From Prostheceraeus crozeri (taxonomy: Eukaryota; Platyhelminthes; Polycladida; Euryleptidae), in the NCBI GenBank assembly GCA_907163375.1, contig CAJQUW010012704.1, positions 496,001 through 560,000 on the forward strand: DNA of 64,000 nucleotides. The letters are read 5' to 3'. Made by a program: the position numbers and the translations under genes. The notes under the pieces are model-generated. The model saw only the letters and a list, made by a program, of their open reading frames with translations. It was not told the origin of the DNA and searched no databases. Positions 44,601-59,600 of this stretch are shown piece after piece. Numbering within the stretch: position 1 is the stretch's first letter; each line of letters opens with the position of its first letter.

Positions 44601-47600
44601 GAGTACTATAACATAAATAAATGAACTTTGCCATGTTATTGAAACTGGAGTCAATCGGACATTCGTAAGATAATTCGTAAATGAATTCGCACCTGAATGA
44701 AACATCTGCTTGTACAAGAAATAGTTGGTTTGTCATCTCCTGTTCAGCGCTTCGCATTTATTGACCGCTAATGTTGGCAAAATAACATACACAGCTCTGC
44801 ATAAAACAGTAACGGTCAACGACAACAGATTATGAGCACCAGGAAAGCTTAAGAGTGAAAACTATGGATTTTTATTATGGAACCTATCGACGTTGCTGAG
44901 TGTATATTACTAAGATGAAATTCTTACCTGCATGAATTTGAAGAGTGCGAATGCAGCTGAACTTTCTCTTTTATATCTGTCACTCAATAGTGAATAGATT
45001 TGAGTGTTAAAGCTGCTATCTCCCAATCCAAGTAGAAATGCACAAATCATTGCAGCGACAACACTGAAACATAAAGTAGAATATCGATGGAGCTAGTAGC
45101 AGAGGAAGAGTCACACCTGATAAATTTTATGAATATAATCATGAATGCTAGCTGCACATTATTTACAAATGCACGGTGATGTCTCTAAGTTCGCGAAATA
45201 TTTTATTGATTGTCAGCTCTTGTGACAAGGATCAAAGTGAGGATTAAGACTAAAATTGTCTAAAATAACAAAATTACACTTTTTTTCAAAAAACTGAGCT
45301 TTCAGCATCTGTTGAAAATTGATGGTAGATGACTTTGATAAACGATATGTTTTGAACAGAACATGATAGCATCTTAAGAAAATCTTTGATTGCATTGGGA
45401 TAGTTGAGCCGTACTCTCAAGTAGAGACTTTGAAAATACTAGTATCTTAGCCATACATTGTGCAGAAAAATGAGCGTAACTGCTGATCCAAATAAATGAA
45501 AAAAAATGAAAACTATTGAGGCAATGTGGATCCAACCTTGTAATGACTTCGGGAATTGGGATTAAGGTGTGGATGGACGATGTTCCATGAACTTGCACCT
45601 TTCCGGACATGCAAAGCTCCCACCTTGAAAATGAAAGGTTAGGTGCATTCTGCTTGTGTTCGTAGCGCGATGATGTACGGGAAAGAGACATAGGCCGTGA
45701 AAAGTGATCAGATCATGAAGATTGAAATAACAGATAAGGCAATGGTGAGATGAATGTGCGATGTGAGACTGGCCGATGAACACAGAAGCAAAGACCTAAG
45801 AAAGAAGATGAACCTTGAACGTATTTCAGATGTTCTGCTAAGAAGAAGATTGCGGTAGTATGGTCACATTTGATTGAGTGGAAGAAAAGATCTTTCAAGT
45901 TGGAGGTCGTAGGCAGAAGGCCGAGAGGAAGACCAAGGAAAACATGGTCGCTAATCGTCTCCGATGATCTTCACGCTCTCGACCTGAACTCAGCAATGGC
46001 CTGTAATCGACAAGAGAGGAGGCGCGCCATCAGAAGGCAACAACCGTCTGACCTCGTTCAACGTGGACAAGAAGGAAAAGCGGGAAATTTAGTAAGTAAG
46101 TAAGTAAGTAAGGCATGGTAATCTCTCAAATTTTGTCTATAATTTGTAAAATAAAACTGACAGTATTTTACTGCTATTATTCATATAATAATTATAATAG
46201 ATGAATTTGTGGATGAATGACCATGTTAACTGTTACCTCATGTGTACTTTGCTTATGGTATAAAAGGCAATTTGAATTGACAAAGATACTTACTTTCGCA
46301 AGAAACCGACAAAAACTTCCGATTTTCAAAAAGTGCCCCTACATATATGAGTAGGTCAAGATCTTGATGTTCCTATAGGCCAGAGTTGATGCAATTTGAA
46401 TTGGTTGAAGTACTAAATTCAACTGTTTTTGAGCATTATCAAAAAGTGTCGGGGCTTCAGGACCCTATCTCGCGAAAAATGTGGTTGAAGCTTCTCATCA
46501 TTGTGCAAGTGCACTTGCTGACATGTCAAGATGTCAGTTAACGTGACTGCCTGATTACAACAGAAAAATCAGAATCTGACATTAAATATTTCCTTCTAAA
46601 TGCTGAACATGGCCGCAAGTGACCTAAGTAAGAGATGATAATGATTCGTTATCAAAGCACGTGACGATGTGAAGCGTTTGTCGATCATTGACATAATCGC
46701 ATGAGATAAATAATGTCTTGAATGGATCTTCCATGGAGAGTCATGATTTGCCTGTTGAATTAGTAACCTAAATTTCTCGATGTTTTCATCCTACAAAGGA
46801 TATTACAAACATCACAAACATCATCAGACACAACCGCTTTATCGGGAATGATGATCAAGCTTAGGAAATCAATTTTTATATAGTGAAGACCTATAAAAGA
46901 TAATCGTATTTCATTCGGTAAATTATAATGAAAATATAAAATTATAACCATTTGACGCACGAAACCTTGCTTTGTGTCTTTTTATAAAATATATTGAAAT
47001 ATATTTCGGCGAAACGCCTTAAATTTCTTCTACAATAACATTGACTTCTTATAATCTTAAATAACACAACTTATAAAATATAAGCTGAAAATCTCGAGCT
47101 AAATAACTTCTTGTATCACAATACCATTAGCGAAGTTGTATCTCTGAGCAAATTTCTATACCACTTTTCATATTAAATTTCACATCATGTATCTTCTTAG
47201 CGCTGCAGTGTTTGTGTCACTTAGAACCCACTTTTGAGTGCAAAAGACATTGATAGATAAGATTGATTTGTCCATGGAATTCATCTTGTGATATGTGGAA
47301 AATTTTCAAGCAGTAGTCGTTGCAATGCATCAGCGAAATTATTCTATATAAGTTCACGTACATTCAAATGAAATTTTGAAACAGATATGAAGATTCTCAA
47401 CAGTTCAATCTGCTTGAATTTACGATTACTAATTAACTTTTCAACAAGTAGTACTTATCGTATTATCCAAACCTAAAAAGTCTGTATTTTATGTCTATGA
47501 TAAAATAGATGAGCATAGTATGATTTGCGGGATCATATTTATGGTATGCTGTACTCAAATTAAAAATATTCCTTTAATTGCAACAAGGCATCGTTCAAAG

Positions 47601-50600
47601 TGTTCGAAAAAGTGGGAATTTTAGACCTTTGAAAAATTTTCTTTTCACAACAGGTTATTAATTTGACCTTTCAGTGAGCCCGAATCGGCCCCGTCTAGAT
47701 GCGGTGAGGTATGCTATCAATATTTTAGAAATTAGGAAAGTGTATATGCTGCTTCTTCCGGAGATCTTAATTCCAATTAGTAAAATCATTTAAAATGTTC
47801 CATAATTAGAATTACGGATTATCCGGTTTTCTACATTTGTTACTCAACACTCTACATAATAACATATTGAATGACTGGCGAGGTTCGGGCAGAATGCTGA
47901 AGCAGGACCGATGGAATCATGAGTGGTTATTACTGAAACATAATCATATTCACTTACTTAGGTTTCATATAAGGAAGTTCATGTGTCCCGTCAATAGGAG
48001 CACCTGCAGGAATGTTGATAAAAATCAAGTAAAAGCAAATCATATGTACCACATATCCAAAAACGACAATGGTTTCGCGACCGTAAATCACGGTCTTTTT
48101 TCCAAGAATTCCAAAGGACAATCCACCAGTGATCTCTCCAATACCAATAAATATTCCAGCAAGACCGATGTAGCTTTTAGCAGAGGTTCCAAATGATAGT
48201 GTGTTGCCGAGGCAAGTACCATATACACCAGAAAAAAATGTCAATTCGAAACCTAAAAGGAAACAAGTCAGAAGACAGATAATGTTAATAAGCAAAAGTA
48301 ATAAAAAATGATGTTCTTCATTGCGGTACATTCTGTGATAACGCTAAATTTTCAAACTACTGCCAGATAAGAAAGTATAATAATTATGAGAGAAGTGCAA
48401 AAAATTTCCTTATTTCTTTCCAATCCGAAGACATTGCGGGCTCTCAAGGATTATTATTTTTCTGCGCATTGTCTCATACCTTGGTACCTCAAACTTCACT
48501 AGTTCTGAGCGAATTTGGTGACCAAATGGCGAAATGGGCTTATTGAGAGGAATTTTTGCTACACATGGGTCTCACAATATATATTTTTGATTCAGGCTAC
48601 TGTAAATTCGCTTATCAAGCATCTCTTCGACTAATTTTATTTACAGCCCTAAACTAAACATTATAAATAGCAAACAGTGCACATCATACCACTTATAGCT
48701 TCATTGTTAAATATTATACCACTAGCAATAGCAGCAGATTTGTTAGAAAATACATAGTCAACGAGGAAGCAGCGGCGTAGGGTGCCGTTTTGAAAAAGGT
48801 TTTCACGGAAAACCTGAATATAGGGTGACCCACATATTTTACTTCTTCAATGTTCAATGAGTTCATATGCAAACTTTCACACAAGACAAGTAATTATATA
48901 TAATGTAGCCTACTGTACACGGACATGCGCAAAACTTCGCCTTAAATCAAATTATGCTCCGCATGCATTTTATATTGATGCATGCACAGTTGCACATCAA
49001 AAACACTGCACATCAACTAATTGAAAAAATTAAATGATAGCTTGCTTATGAAGAATTCCATAATTATAAACCAAACATTGAACACATGCAAGTGTGGATC
49101 ATCACGACAACGCTACTTCATTTTACGAAATTCATCAAAATCATAGAAGTTTTGTTTTGATGAAAGTTCGATAAGCAGATTTTTTTCAATTACTTTCGAA
49201 TCACATGTCCTATCAATTTCTTTTATGTTTTCAAGCACTCCAAACGATCTGAAATTTCACACCAAAAGTTGTCAAAGTGTATCTGAATCAACTGAAAGTT
49301 GCCCTATTTCAGCAACACTATTCAAATTCCTTGGTTGAATAGTGGATATGATAAAGCATCCTCAGCGGTTCTGCATTTTTCTCTGTATAACTGCGTATAA
49401 TTCCATGATTACACGAATGATGGCAAAAACAGCTGCTGCCCAATTGCCCCGCATTATCTATCACGACAATGTTATTCATCCCACCAGGTTGAATAGTAGC
49501 CTCATGCTTGTAGCATTGAAGTTGATAGTATAAGCGTCGACACGGTGCCGATAATTAAGGAATCTTGCGATAACGCACTTTATAAAAGTGTCATTGTTGC
49601 TAAATGTTAGAGGAGACGTCCATGAAACAAGAAGTAAAATCAAAATTAACGTTGATTGCCATCGTTCCTTTTTACAATAGCTACTTTGGAATCAAACCGA
49701 ATTACTAAGCCGCAAAACAGTTAACTAATTATCATGAAAATCGATGGAATCAATTCACAACTTTACACAGAAAATAAATCGGTATTCAGTGAATACTATA
49801 CAAGCTACACCACTGCGAGGAAGTGTTGCATATATAACATGTCATGAGATTAATGAGAGCATCAGGCAAAAAGCCGATGCGCTTTGTATGTACAGAGTTC
49901 CTATAATCATTTGTGAACCAAATGTTCGATAGCTGATCAGGAATGTCATCTTAAGTCTGTAGCGATCACAGTCAAACTTTTGAATAGTGGGAGCACGATT
50001 AATGCATCAACACGTATCGATGTTGGATAGTCGCCCATAATTTCAAGTCAATTTGATGCGGTTTAGAATAGAATAGTGTTATATTTGTCGAATGAAAATC
50101 ATAGTTTTACACCGAGTTATTGAAATTGATTAAAAGCAGTCAAATAGTAAAAATATCAAACATAAGCAAGAAAGAATACAGGGTCGTGGTGAGCATGAAA
50201 AGATTACATTCAGAAATCACTTTCTACATAATATACTTGAAGCATATGGGACAAACAACTTTTTCATTTTGTCTGTGCGACATACAGGAATGCGAGGCAA
50301 GCCAATGTTCGTCAGACGATGTGCAAGTAAGTTATGAATACAATGGTTTGGGCTTCCTGTTCACAAGCTCCTCAAGACAATTCGCTCAGGCAGTTTAGCA
50401 GACAAAATAGTCTGCGATATAGGTCTAAGTTTTTCTATTTGCACCGAGAATTCTTTGGGAACCGGAGAAATTACACTTCTCTTCCAATCAGTTGGGAACT
50501 TTCTCCGGTCAATTGAGGCTTGAAAAATGTCACTCAAAGGCTTAGTAATACTGAGAAAGATTCTTATAAATGACAGATGGAATCATATCGTCATTAGATG

Positions 50601-53600
50601 TTTTACTTGATTTGATTTTTGATAGGACTCATGACACTTCATTCTCATCAACCTCTATTCTCCACGATTATCAGACGAATAATGTTGTGATGATTGGAAT
50701 TCTGCAGCGATTTTCGACAGAGTATTCTGCACGCCACCATTATCGTTGATGCATCTATCAATATCACCCTTCCTTTCATCTTTCCCTGTGAAATTATTGA
50801 GGATTTTCCATGGCCCATTAGATTTGCATTTGATTTTTTCTGCCCATATTCTTTTACATTTGCATACCTCTTCTTTGACTTTCATCTTGAGATGGTTATA
50901 TTTTCCCCAATTCCGTGATCTATACGCAAGCCACCTTTCATTTATGAGCAGCTTGGTCAAGGGAGTGAGTCATTCTTTATCGTTGGATGTCATGATAACT
51001 TCACTGACCGGAATACATTCATTAATTTGCTCAGACAGGGTCTGATGAAAGTTTTTCCATTTCTCATCTATGTCGTCAGTATCCACAACAGATGACCAAT
51101 CTTGATTTTTGACCTCATCATTGAGTCTGGCGATGTTAGAGCATCTGAGATCATAGACTTTTCTGAAAGTGACATTTCAATCACGCTGAATCACATTGCT
51201 TGGATAACAAGTAATAAAGAGATGATCTGCATTGCCCACAGGTGAACCATAAACGACTTTATCAACAGAATAGTGTTCTGCTAATTCTGTAGTTACAAAT
51301 ACATGGCTAAGAATGCCATTCTTTCTTGTTGGCTTTACAATTAAATCTTTCATATCTAAATCATGCAACAAGCTCTTATGGTTAAAGTAATTCATGTCTC
51401 CCGTAATTACAAAATTATACATAGGTTTTAATGATAAAATATGATCATACATATTACACATATAATCGCGAAGCTTAGAGAGTTAATTCGAATTGCAAGA
51501 AGGAGCAATGTATATGCATAACAAATACATACGCAATGATGACAAGTCAGTCAAGTTCAAGGACACTTTATCAGTATAATTAAAAGAGGAATTCACTGTT
51601 GTCGAAGGCAAGTCGTTATGGATATAAATAGCAGTTCCTCCACCTTTTCTTCCAAGTCTGTCGTCCCTGTATAAAGGATAGTTAGGAAGTTGGACTAAGT
51701 TGTCATTCACTTCTGCGTGAAGCAGTGTTTCCGTTACACTTCTGATTTGGCTTCTACAGGGTGGGCCAGAAGTCCCCTGCACTTTTTGAAAATGGAAAAG
51801 ACATCAAGTTATACTTAATGAGTGTCTCTAACGGCTCATAAATCAATTTGTTATTGAAATTATCATCTAAATTAAAGTTAAGAGTTGCTTTATGACTAGA
51901 TTATACACATTTATAATGATGTATATACGCCCCATTTATCTTCTAAATTTCCGAAAATAAATACAAAAACAGTAAGTATTTGAAAAAAGGATTTTCTTAT
52001 TTATCAAAAGGGTCAACTTGGTTACCTTGGTGATCTATGCACAACTGCATTCGAAAGTACGGTCATGAATTCTTTTCAGAGTCTCTTTATCAAAACTTTC
52101 AAACAAGTTCTTTATGACACATTTCAAATCATCAACACATTCACATTTCATTGAAATAACCTGTCGCTTCAATATTCCCCATAAAGCGTTGTCACAGGAA
52201 GGCAGGTCGGGACTGGGTGCAGGCCAGGCAATCGGACCGAACTTACCAACCCATCTGTCTGGGAAAACGGTATTGAGATAGTCCCTCGTAGCATGGGCGG
52301 TATGGGAAGGGGCACCGTCTTGTTGGAAATTAGCGGAATACAAGAGTCCAAGTCTCTGCAATTCTGGTATGAAATGCGTTCGTAACAATTAAATATAGCG
52401 TGCAGAAGGTATTGCTCCTTCCATGAAAAATGGTCCAATTAAGTGATCACTACTCATTGCCGCCCATACCATAATACTTGGAGGATGCTGATGAACTTGT
52501 TCCCAAAAGAAAGGATTTGCTTTGCTCCAGAAAACCGAGTTGACATTACGCCCGTCACCGTAAAATGCACATTCATCAGAAAAAAAGAGCAGGTTCCTCC
52601 TGCGGCCAATCGGATATCTGACTAGAATGTCGCGACAACATTTGACTCTGAGATCACGATCATCATCCGAAAGATACTGAACCTTCACGGATTTGAAAGG
52701 TCTGTAATTCAAATCGGACTTTAATATTCTTCGAAGCGTTGTTCTGGGAATATTCAATTCTTCAGACCGTCTTCTGGAACTTAGCGTAGGGTTGGCTTCC
52801 ACCGAGGCCTCGACATTTGTAGCATAATCACCTCGCTGGCTGGGACGACCAATTCTTTCACTGTCATTAATACTTCCTGTTTCAAAAAGTTTATCCATCC
52901 ATTTTCGAATCTGTTCTCCTCTCGAGGGTTCCACGTCATAAGACCTTCGTAACTTGTCCTTTACTTCCCGCATTGCTTTATTTGAACGATCGGATTCGTA
53001 TAACCATGCCGCTGCTTGAATACGAAAAGGTATACTGTAAGGTGACGAGTCAGTCATCATAGGATTCAACAGAGCGAACTCCAGTTTACTTCAAAATGAT
53101 ATTTATTCAATAATCACAATGCAGTGCGATAAAAATTCAAATCTCTTTGAAATTAAGCGATTAATGATGACATGAAATCAAACCAATCATTGTCAAATTT
53201 CCAGGTTGAGATATCGGATAATCAAATTCTTTGAAACGGAATTTTCAAATTAGGAAGTAGAGATATCGAACAATCAGTTTCTTTAAAAACTGAAAGGAAC
53301 AGAAGATCAGAAGATCGGATCTCTATGAAGAGAAGAGAAGATTGGATCTTTATTGATTACACATTACACTAAACGATAATGAGGTTAATTAATGAGATTA
53401 TCAGATGGAAAGTATGCCTAAAATGCTCTCATCACATGTATTTGACCTCCTATACATATGTTAATCAAACTTAAGCATTTCTACACCGATTTTTACTATA
53501 TAAGTTAAGGAATAATTCACATTTTAAAAAGTGCAGGGGACTTCTGGCCCACCCTGTATACATGCGGACAACAGCAGACAGTTCATCAACTGGTAATAAA

Positions 53601-56600
53601 GATTGTATGTTTACCAAAGACAGTATAGCATAACTTTCCGATAAGTAACGACTTTTGTTATATGTTGGATTAAAAGGAGCTACTGAAAATGTGAGGAGTT
53701 GCCGAATTCTGAATCCTCCTTAACAACAACCTATTCCCTTTGAATCCATGCATTTTCGCCCGCTTGTCTCAATTGGTTTGCTCAATTCGCACGTCATACG
53801 GACTTATCTCGACACCTCTCCATTCAGAGCACTGCTATTTGAAACAGACCTATGATGAGAGTGTTCCAACAGTCCATAAAACCTATCTTGAATGCCTCCA
53901 TCCGATTTTGCACTAGTTGTGTGTCAATGAATGCCTTGTAACAGAATTACCTTATTCATAATTCCGTTGAAAAATCAGGAACTTTGCATAGTTGCGCGGT
54001 ACAACACATAATCCCATATTATCGCGGTCTCATTCATAGCTTCAAATTATGTCTATTTCCCCTGACTTATGGACTGTAACATGGCATGTCGCTTAAAAAT
54101 CACTATCGGCTTTGTAGAAAGCTTTAAAGACTTTCTAAAAGTCAAATTATATTTGGCTTGATTATTGTAATGTGTAATTGTAATTTTACTGAAGTAGCAT
54201 AAGTAATAAGCCTTGATGCTGTTTAAAGGAGTCGCATATTATTCAACACTATTGTGCAGATAAAACCTCCTTCTGAGGTAAACGAAGATACAGTAGATAG
54301 ATAAGTACAGAAGGTGCATGAATTTTAGAAAACAAGGTATCGGCTTTTGATAATCAGATAGCTCTTCTTTATTTTCAGTCATTAGTTGGCCAGATATTGT
54401 TAATACATTGCTATTTTATTAGCTTCGCGAGGCCATAGGCGAAACATGTGCATGCATTACTTCGTCAGTAGTCTTCAGTCTAATCCTTACTGTCTACAGA
54501 TGAGTGGAATTTCTTGACTTCCGTTGTCCCTCTTAATTGAAGGCTGATTGGACAGATACGTATGGATTTCTTGACTGGTTCATTTGCAAACGTTTGTAGA
54601 CTGATGATGAATTTGTGTTGAGATGTTCTGTGATGGAGTTTCCGAACTATATTTCCAATAAATTTCCAATAAACAAAAAGGAGAAGCAGCTTTTCAGAAA
54701 TGCTAAAAAGGAGACCAACCATCCTTTTCGACAATTTTAATATTGATAAGAATTAGATTAGTTCTATCGTTGATTAGTCATAGTCATAGCGTTTGAAAAG
54801 CGATGAAACATTCATCACTATATGACAGTCCAAGGGGTAGATAGTGTGATAATATTGTCAGGTTGAAGTTATCTGATTGTTTTACAACGATTTACTTTAA
54901 ATGTGTCACATGATCATTGTACAGCATAATCATGCTGAGTAGGCAACGAAACAATTCTCACCTGTATATGCAAAAGGCACCATTAGAAGAAGCATTTTCT
55001 TTGTAAACAATAGCTTGAATGAATAGACTGAAAATGAAAAAGTTAACGTGAAAATATGCCTTGTCAATTTGTCATTTCATTGAATTGGGAAAGTCAATTA
55101 AAACGTGCATAGTATAGCATGTAATAATATATAATGCAATATCAGCGTTTCAGCATATTTCGACAAGAAAATCTGAATTACAGTGTACGATAGAACTTCT
55201 AAATGGCAAAGAACTTCGAAGTCATGATATGTGCAACTAATCGGTAAAATGTAGCCACAATGCTATTCCAACCGACCACATATACATTTATTTATATTTC
55301 ACTTTCTCGGTGCTTGAATGTGACTATGACTTCATTTATAATCGAAACATAGATATTGAATTTTTGACATTTTATACGTACTATAAGATATGAAGTTAAG
55401 TTTTGCATTATATTTCAAAATTTGGCATTATTATAAAAAGTAGGAGTCAGTTTAGTTTTGCAATGAATGAGGGAACGATTTAAAATATTGAGTTCTTAGA
55501 AACGATAAATTTTGGTGTTTATATTTTGAAAAAGTCAGAATTATAAGGACAAAGTTAAACAGTTTTTACAGAAATATCTTTATGAGAGACACGTTACAGA
55601 TTGCTAGCACGAGTGTAAGGCGTAGTGATGCCAGCAACTGAATCAGCTAAGGAAATGTTTGCGACTTATAATGACAAGCCTTCTTTGATGGGGTAGGGTA
55701 AATTTAGAAACAATGGTAGCTGTTCATGGTTGGCAATGAAAATAATCGAATATTACGATTTGATCCTACATTTCTAACTAATGTCAAATCGACGAATTCG
55801 TGCATGAACATGACTTACCAAAAACGTTCCAGTGACCTTGCACAGGCGATTCATTTTCACTGGCCACTTCATCGATGCCATCATCTGTAGATCCCAGGAT
55901 GTCATCGTTCTCTGAACGAGGTTTCCTCAGAAGTAAAAAGCATAAAGCCCCAATACCTCCACAAGCCGTAAACACGATGAAGATTTGAGTACGAACAGTC
56001 CCAGCAATTTGAGTTTTGCCTTGCAAATCTAGCACCAGGAAAATATTTCCCAAAATTAAACTCGACTGAAACAGAGCCCAAAACAAACCACTATTTCTAC
56101 CAGCTGTCATCGGGTTCGAGTTTAACGCTAAAAAGTTTCCTTGAGCGGTCCAAATAACCGCCGCTCCAATTCCGACGAGGACGGACACCAAGTACAGCAA
56201 GACAGTATTTGGCCACAAGAATGAGGCAATAAATGCTCTGAAAAAGAAAATGTTTGCTTACAAAATACGTTTGTATCTTAGAGAATTTATAATTTCACAT
56301 TGTAAACATATTTTCACACGCAAGAAAAACAAGCATGACATTCATGACAGCTAAATTCACATTTAGAAAATCAATTTCAAATAGATTGATATACTCTATT
56401 TCCTCATTGCAATAATAGCAAATTCTAGGTCGAATTTCTAGCTGTTGAAAATCAAGGTTCAAAATACAAAACAACAAACTTTTCAAGTATTTTGATGAAA
56501 TATGAGTGTATGATACATTCAAATTCATGATGACCAGTCCAGTTCAATTTAGGCAAAATAAGGACCTACCCGCTTCGTTCATTTTGGTGCTTTCTTTATA

Positions 56601-59600
56601 ACAATCAAACGGAGAGCTAGACTTTTAATTCATTTTTTGACCAAATTTCCATTTTTTATCTTTGCCAATGTTAGCAAAATTGCTGTTATTCAACTTCCAA
56701 TCAGTGGAATACCTACTGAAATCTGCAATAGCACTTATTGCTGTTTAAAGAAGTTGCATATTCATAAAGAGGAATATTCAACAAATGATCACACATTAAA
56801 TCGCAATGTTGACAATTGGGTTGAACATTGGGTTGAACCTAAGCGCCCGTGGAAATCATAAATGTAGTCTCGTGCATTTCACGTCACATTTTCAAACATT
56901 TCGTGGGAGTCTTTTTATCATCTTTTAGCTGAACACTAAAGAGAAAAATTCAAAATGCTTGTCCTTTCAAATCCTTTGAGTTTGAAAATTTCCTGTCGAA
57001 AGATTGATTATTCAAAAAATGCATGGTGCGCTCGCATTTCTAGAACGTGCAGGCACTTCGACTTTGCATTGACTATATTGCCGCCGAAATATATGAACAT
57101 CTGGAAAAATTCTGCATGCATTAACTTCATGGCCTTCCGCTTTGCCATCAACATCATTCTTTTAAGAATTTCCCAATAATCAGCAGTAATAAATCGTATA
57201 CATTTCTTCATGTGTCATCATTGGAGGTAAATCTAACACGAAGTACAGTGAAAAGAAAATTCAACTTTCTTCATTTTGATAGAAAAATTTACCGACACAA
57301 CTGCTGACAGAGTCAGATACTTTTTACAACATGAAGTATTTCAATTTATAAAAATGTTAAAAATTGAATATATTTCTAGTAAAATGCAGATGGGTGTTAT
57401 TGTATGGTGGTAGAAAATCAATGATAGTATTTAACATATTCACTTCATGAAATCTTCATGGGCATCAAATCGTCAATGCAACATAGTGATCTATTCTGAT
57501 ATCTTTAGTGACGTGTGTAAATACTGTTTTTTGTACTTGCAAAACTTTTTTTCTCAATGCAATACGCCATGACAACACGACAGTACTTGACTCACAACGT
57601 ATGTATACTACAACCGTAAAAATGATGCAATATCTAAAAAAAAAGATGTCTTAGATTAACCCATTTGCGTCCGAATTATTTTTTCTATAGTTTTCTTTTG
57701 CTATCAAGATATATTCACTCAATGGTGCATAGAAGTCGAACTATAATGATGCATAGAAGTCGAACTATAGCACTTGTTTTCCAGTTTTCCTAGATTACAA
57801 GATATACGATTCTGTTCCCAGTAGGAACATTGCGCAAATACATTATCATTAGGTTGATTATTTTCATTCTAATTTTGTATAATTTGACATACATTTCGAT
57901 TATGTACAAACGTAGAAATGAAAACTACCTCCAAACTTAGTTTCAATGCTAAATGCAAGTAGATTCCCTATAAACTGGCACAATCGGGCCAGGTATATCG
58001 GTTTATGTCAGAGAATTTATCTGAAACAGCACCCAGTCTCCGTTTTCTAGGTCTGCTTAGGGCGTTCAACGGCAATTTTGTGCAGTTCTATTAACAATCG
58101 CTATCATGAAATCAAGTTGACTGATTGGATAACCTTGTCCCACGTATGTTTTGAACGCCGCTTCTTGTAACATGCGAATGTAGGTAATCCATGGCGCCCA
58201 ATACCATTTTACCTGCAATGAAAGGTCGAAGAATAGACAAATGGCCATCCAGCAAAACAACACCGCCCATGCGGCGATTGTATGTGTCAATGATACAATG
58301 ATAGACAGCTGATCGATAACATTTTTTTGATCTTGCCCTTTTTAATCGTCTGTTTGCTTGCAACTTTGGCATGCACTTCGCATAATTGCTTGCAATCGTC
58401 ATTGATGCTTGATTGTCATTGGACAGCAAAAAATAAAGATCCTTTGTTGAATGTGCCAATTCTTCTGACACAGGAAGCGAACAGAACATGTTGTCAAAAA
58501 GTAGAACATGCTCCTTTGAGTTGAAAGTATGTTGCGCACAGTTTCTGACAACATGAGTCCCAAGGGGAGCATCGGACATATTGTGTTTTAACCTTCTCAG
58601 CCATACGGAAAATGTATTGGCGTGCTATCATCCGCTGCAAATACCCAACTTTGAAATCTAAATCGTATGGGTTTCTGTCTATGATGCAATTGGGTCATTC
58701 CACATCAAAACGTTAAATTTCGGAAAAAGTGGGTGGCGAAGGTTCTCAGATTTTCTTGAAATTCACATATCTTCATCATTTGAGTCTATCTAGATGAAAT
58801 CCAAAATATTTCGGAAAAAATCTATCGGGAAGGTTACTTGCGGGCCTTGACTTACTCGAATTTTTCTATTTTAGAGAATTTATGAAAAATCATATACATC
58901 TTTAACGGCCTACATCACCGATCTCGCAGCGAAGTTGAGAACAATTCTTCTTGGACTGCTTAATTGATACCCAACTATAGATTTTCCCAGCGGAATTCAT
59001 AACTTTTCGCTGCGAGAAAATTTCTGTAGGCTCTCAAAAAAAGTAAAATTTTCAGAAAATTTTTGAAAAAATAGAATCTTCAAACATTTCTTAAAAAATG
59101 CAAAAGCAATTTTGCGGTCCCTTCTTCCGCAGGCGACTATAAATACATCCAAATGATTGTAAAAAAATATCTAGAAAATCACCAGGGATCGAGAAAGTGG
59201 TTTTTGAATCTCAAATTATATGAACAATATTCAATTTTTGACATGTTTGACTCAGTCCTGACAATTTCTCGCAGCAGCTTCACCATTTCTGATAGGTCGA
59301 GTGTTTTACGCTTCACATGATCTATCTGAAACTGCAATCAGAAGTAACTTTTTCAACCCAGAAGTATGATTTTTTTGAATTTGAAAATGTGGTAAAATTT
59401 GATCGTTTTTTGTGCTGCTACTATCAAATTTATAAGTAGTATGTGCTTCGTAATTAGCAGATTGTTAAACTGAATGAAAGTATATACTCGATAACTAAAG
59501 GAAATAAGTTCATTTATTATTGTGACTCATTTTTAGAGCAAAGCATTTCAACAAAGTTAATTCTAGCACCTATTTCAAATCTAGGAAAATCTTTTTCAGA

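Larger units (their letters stand above)
50600..53720 (-). mobile_element. LINE with APE-type endonuclease, split by a mariner-type insertion
   Basis: Minus-strand frames on both sides of the mariner-type element form one LINE. Right of it (about 53720-53559) SVAPFNPTYNKSRYL and LVNIQSLLPVDELS give the start of the endonuclease domain. Left of it SVTETLLHAEVNDNL, YPLYRDDRLGRKGGGTAIYI, FVITGDMNYFNHKSL and PTRKNGILSHVFV continue the domain, and the linker follows (WLAYRSRNWGKYNHL, GPWKILNNFTGK). The reverse transcriptase is absent, so the copy is truncated at about 50600. A stop in KE*LTP and frame changes mark it as dead. The 50600 end is approximate. Confidence 0.75.

Noticed and set aside
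46091-46113. Row of GTAAGT splice donors
   Set aside because: It is an AGTA microsatellite forming the tail of a LINE fragment.
47837-48196. 119-codon plus-strand open frame
   Set aside because: It is the antisense shadow of an MFSD11 exon.
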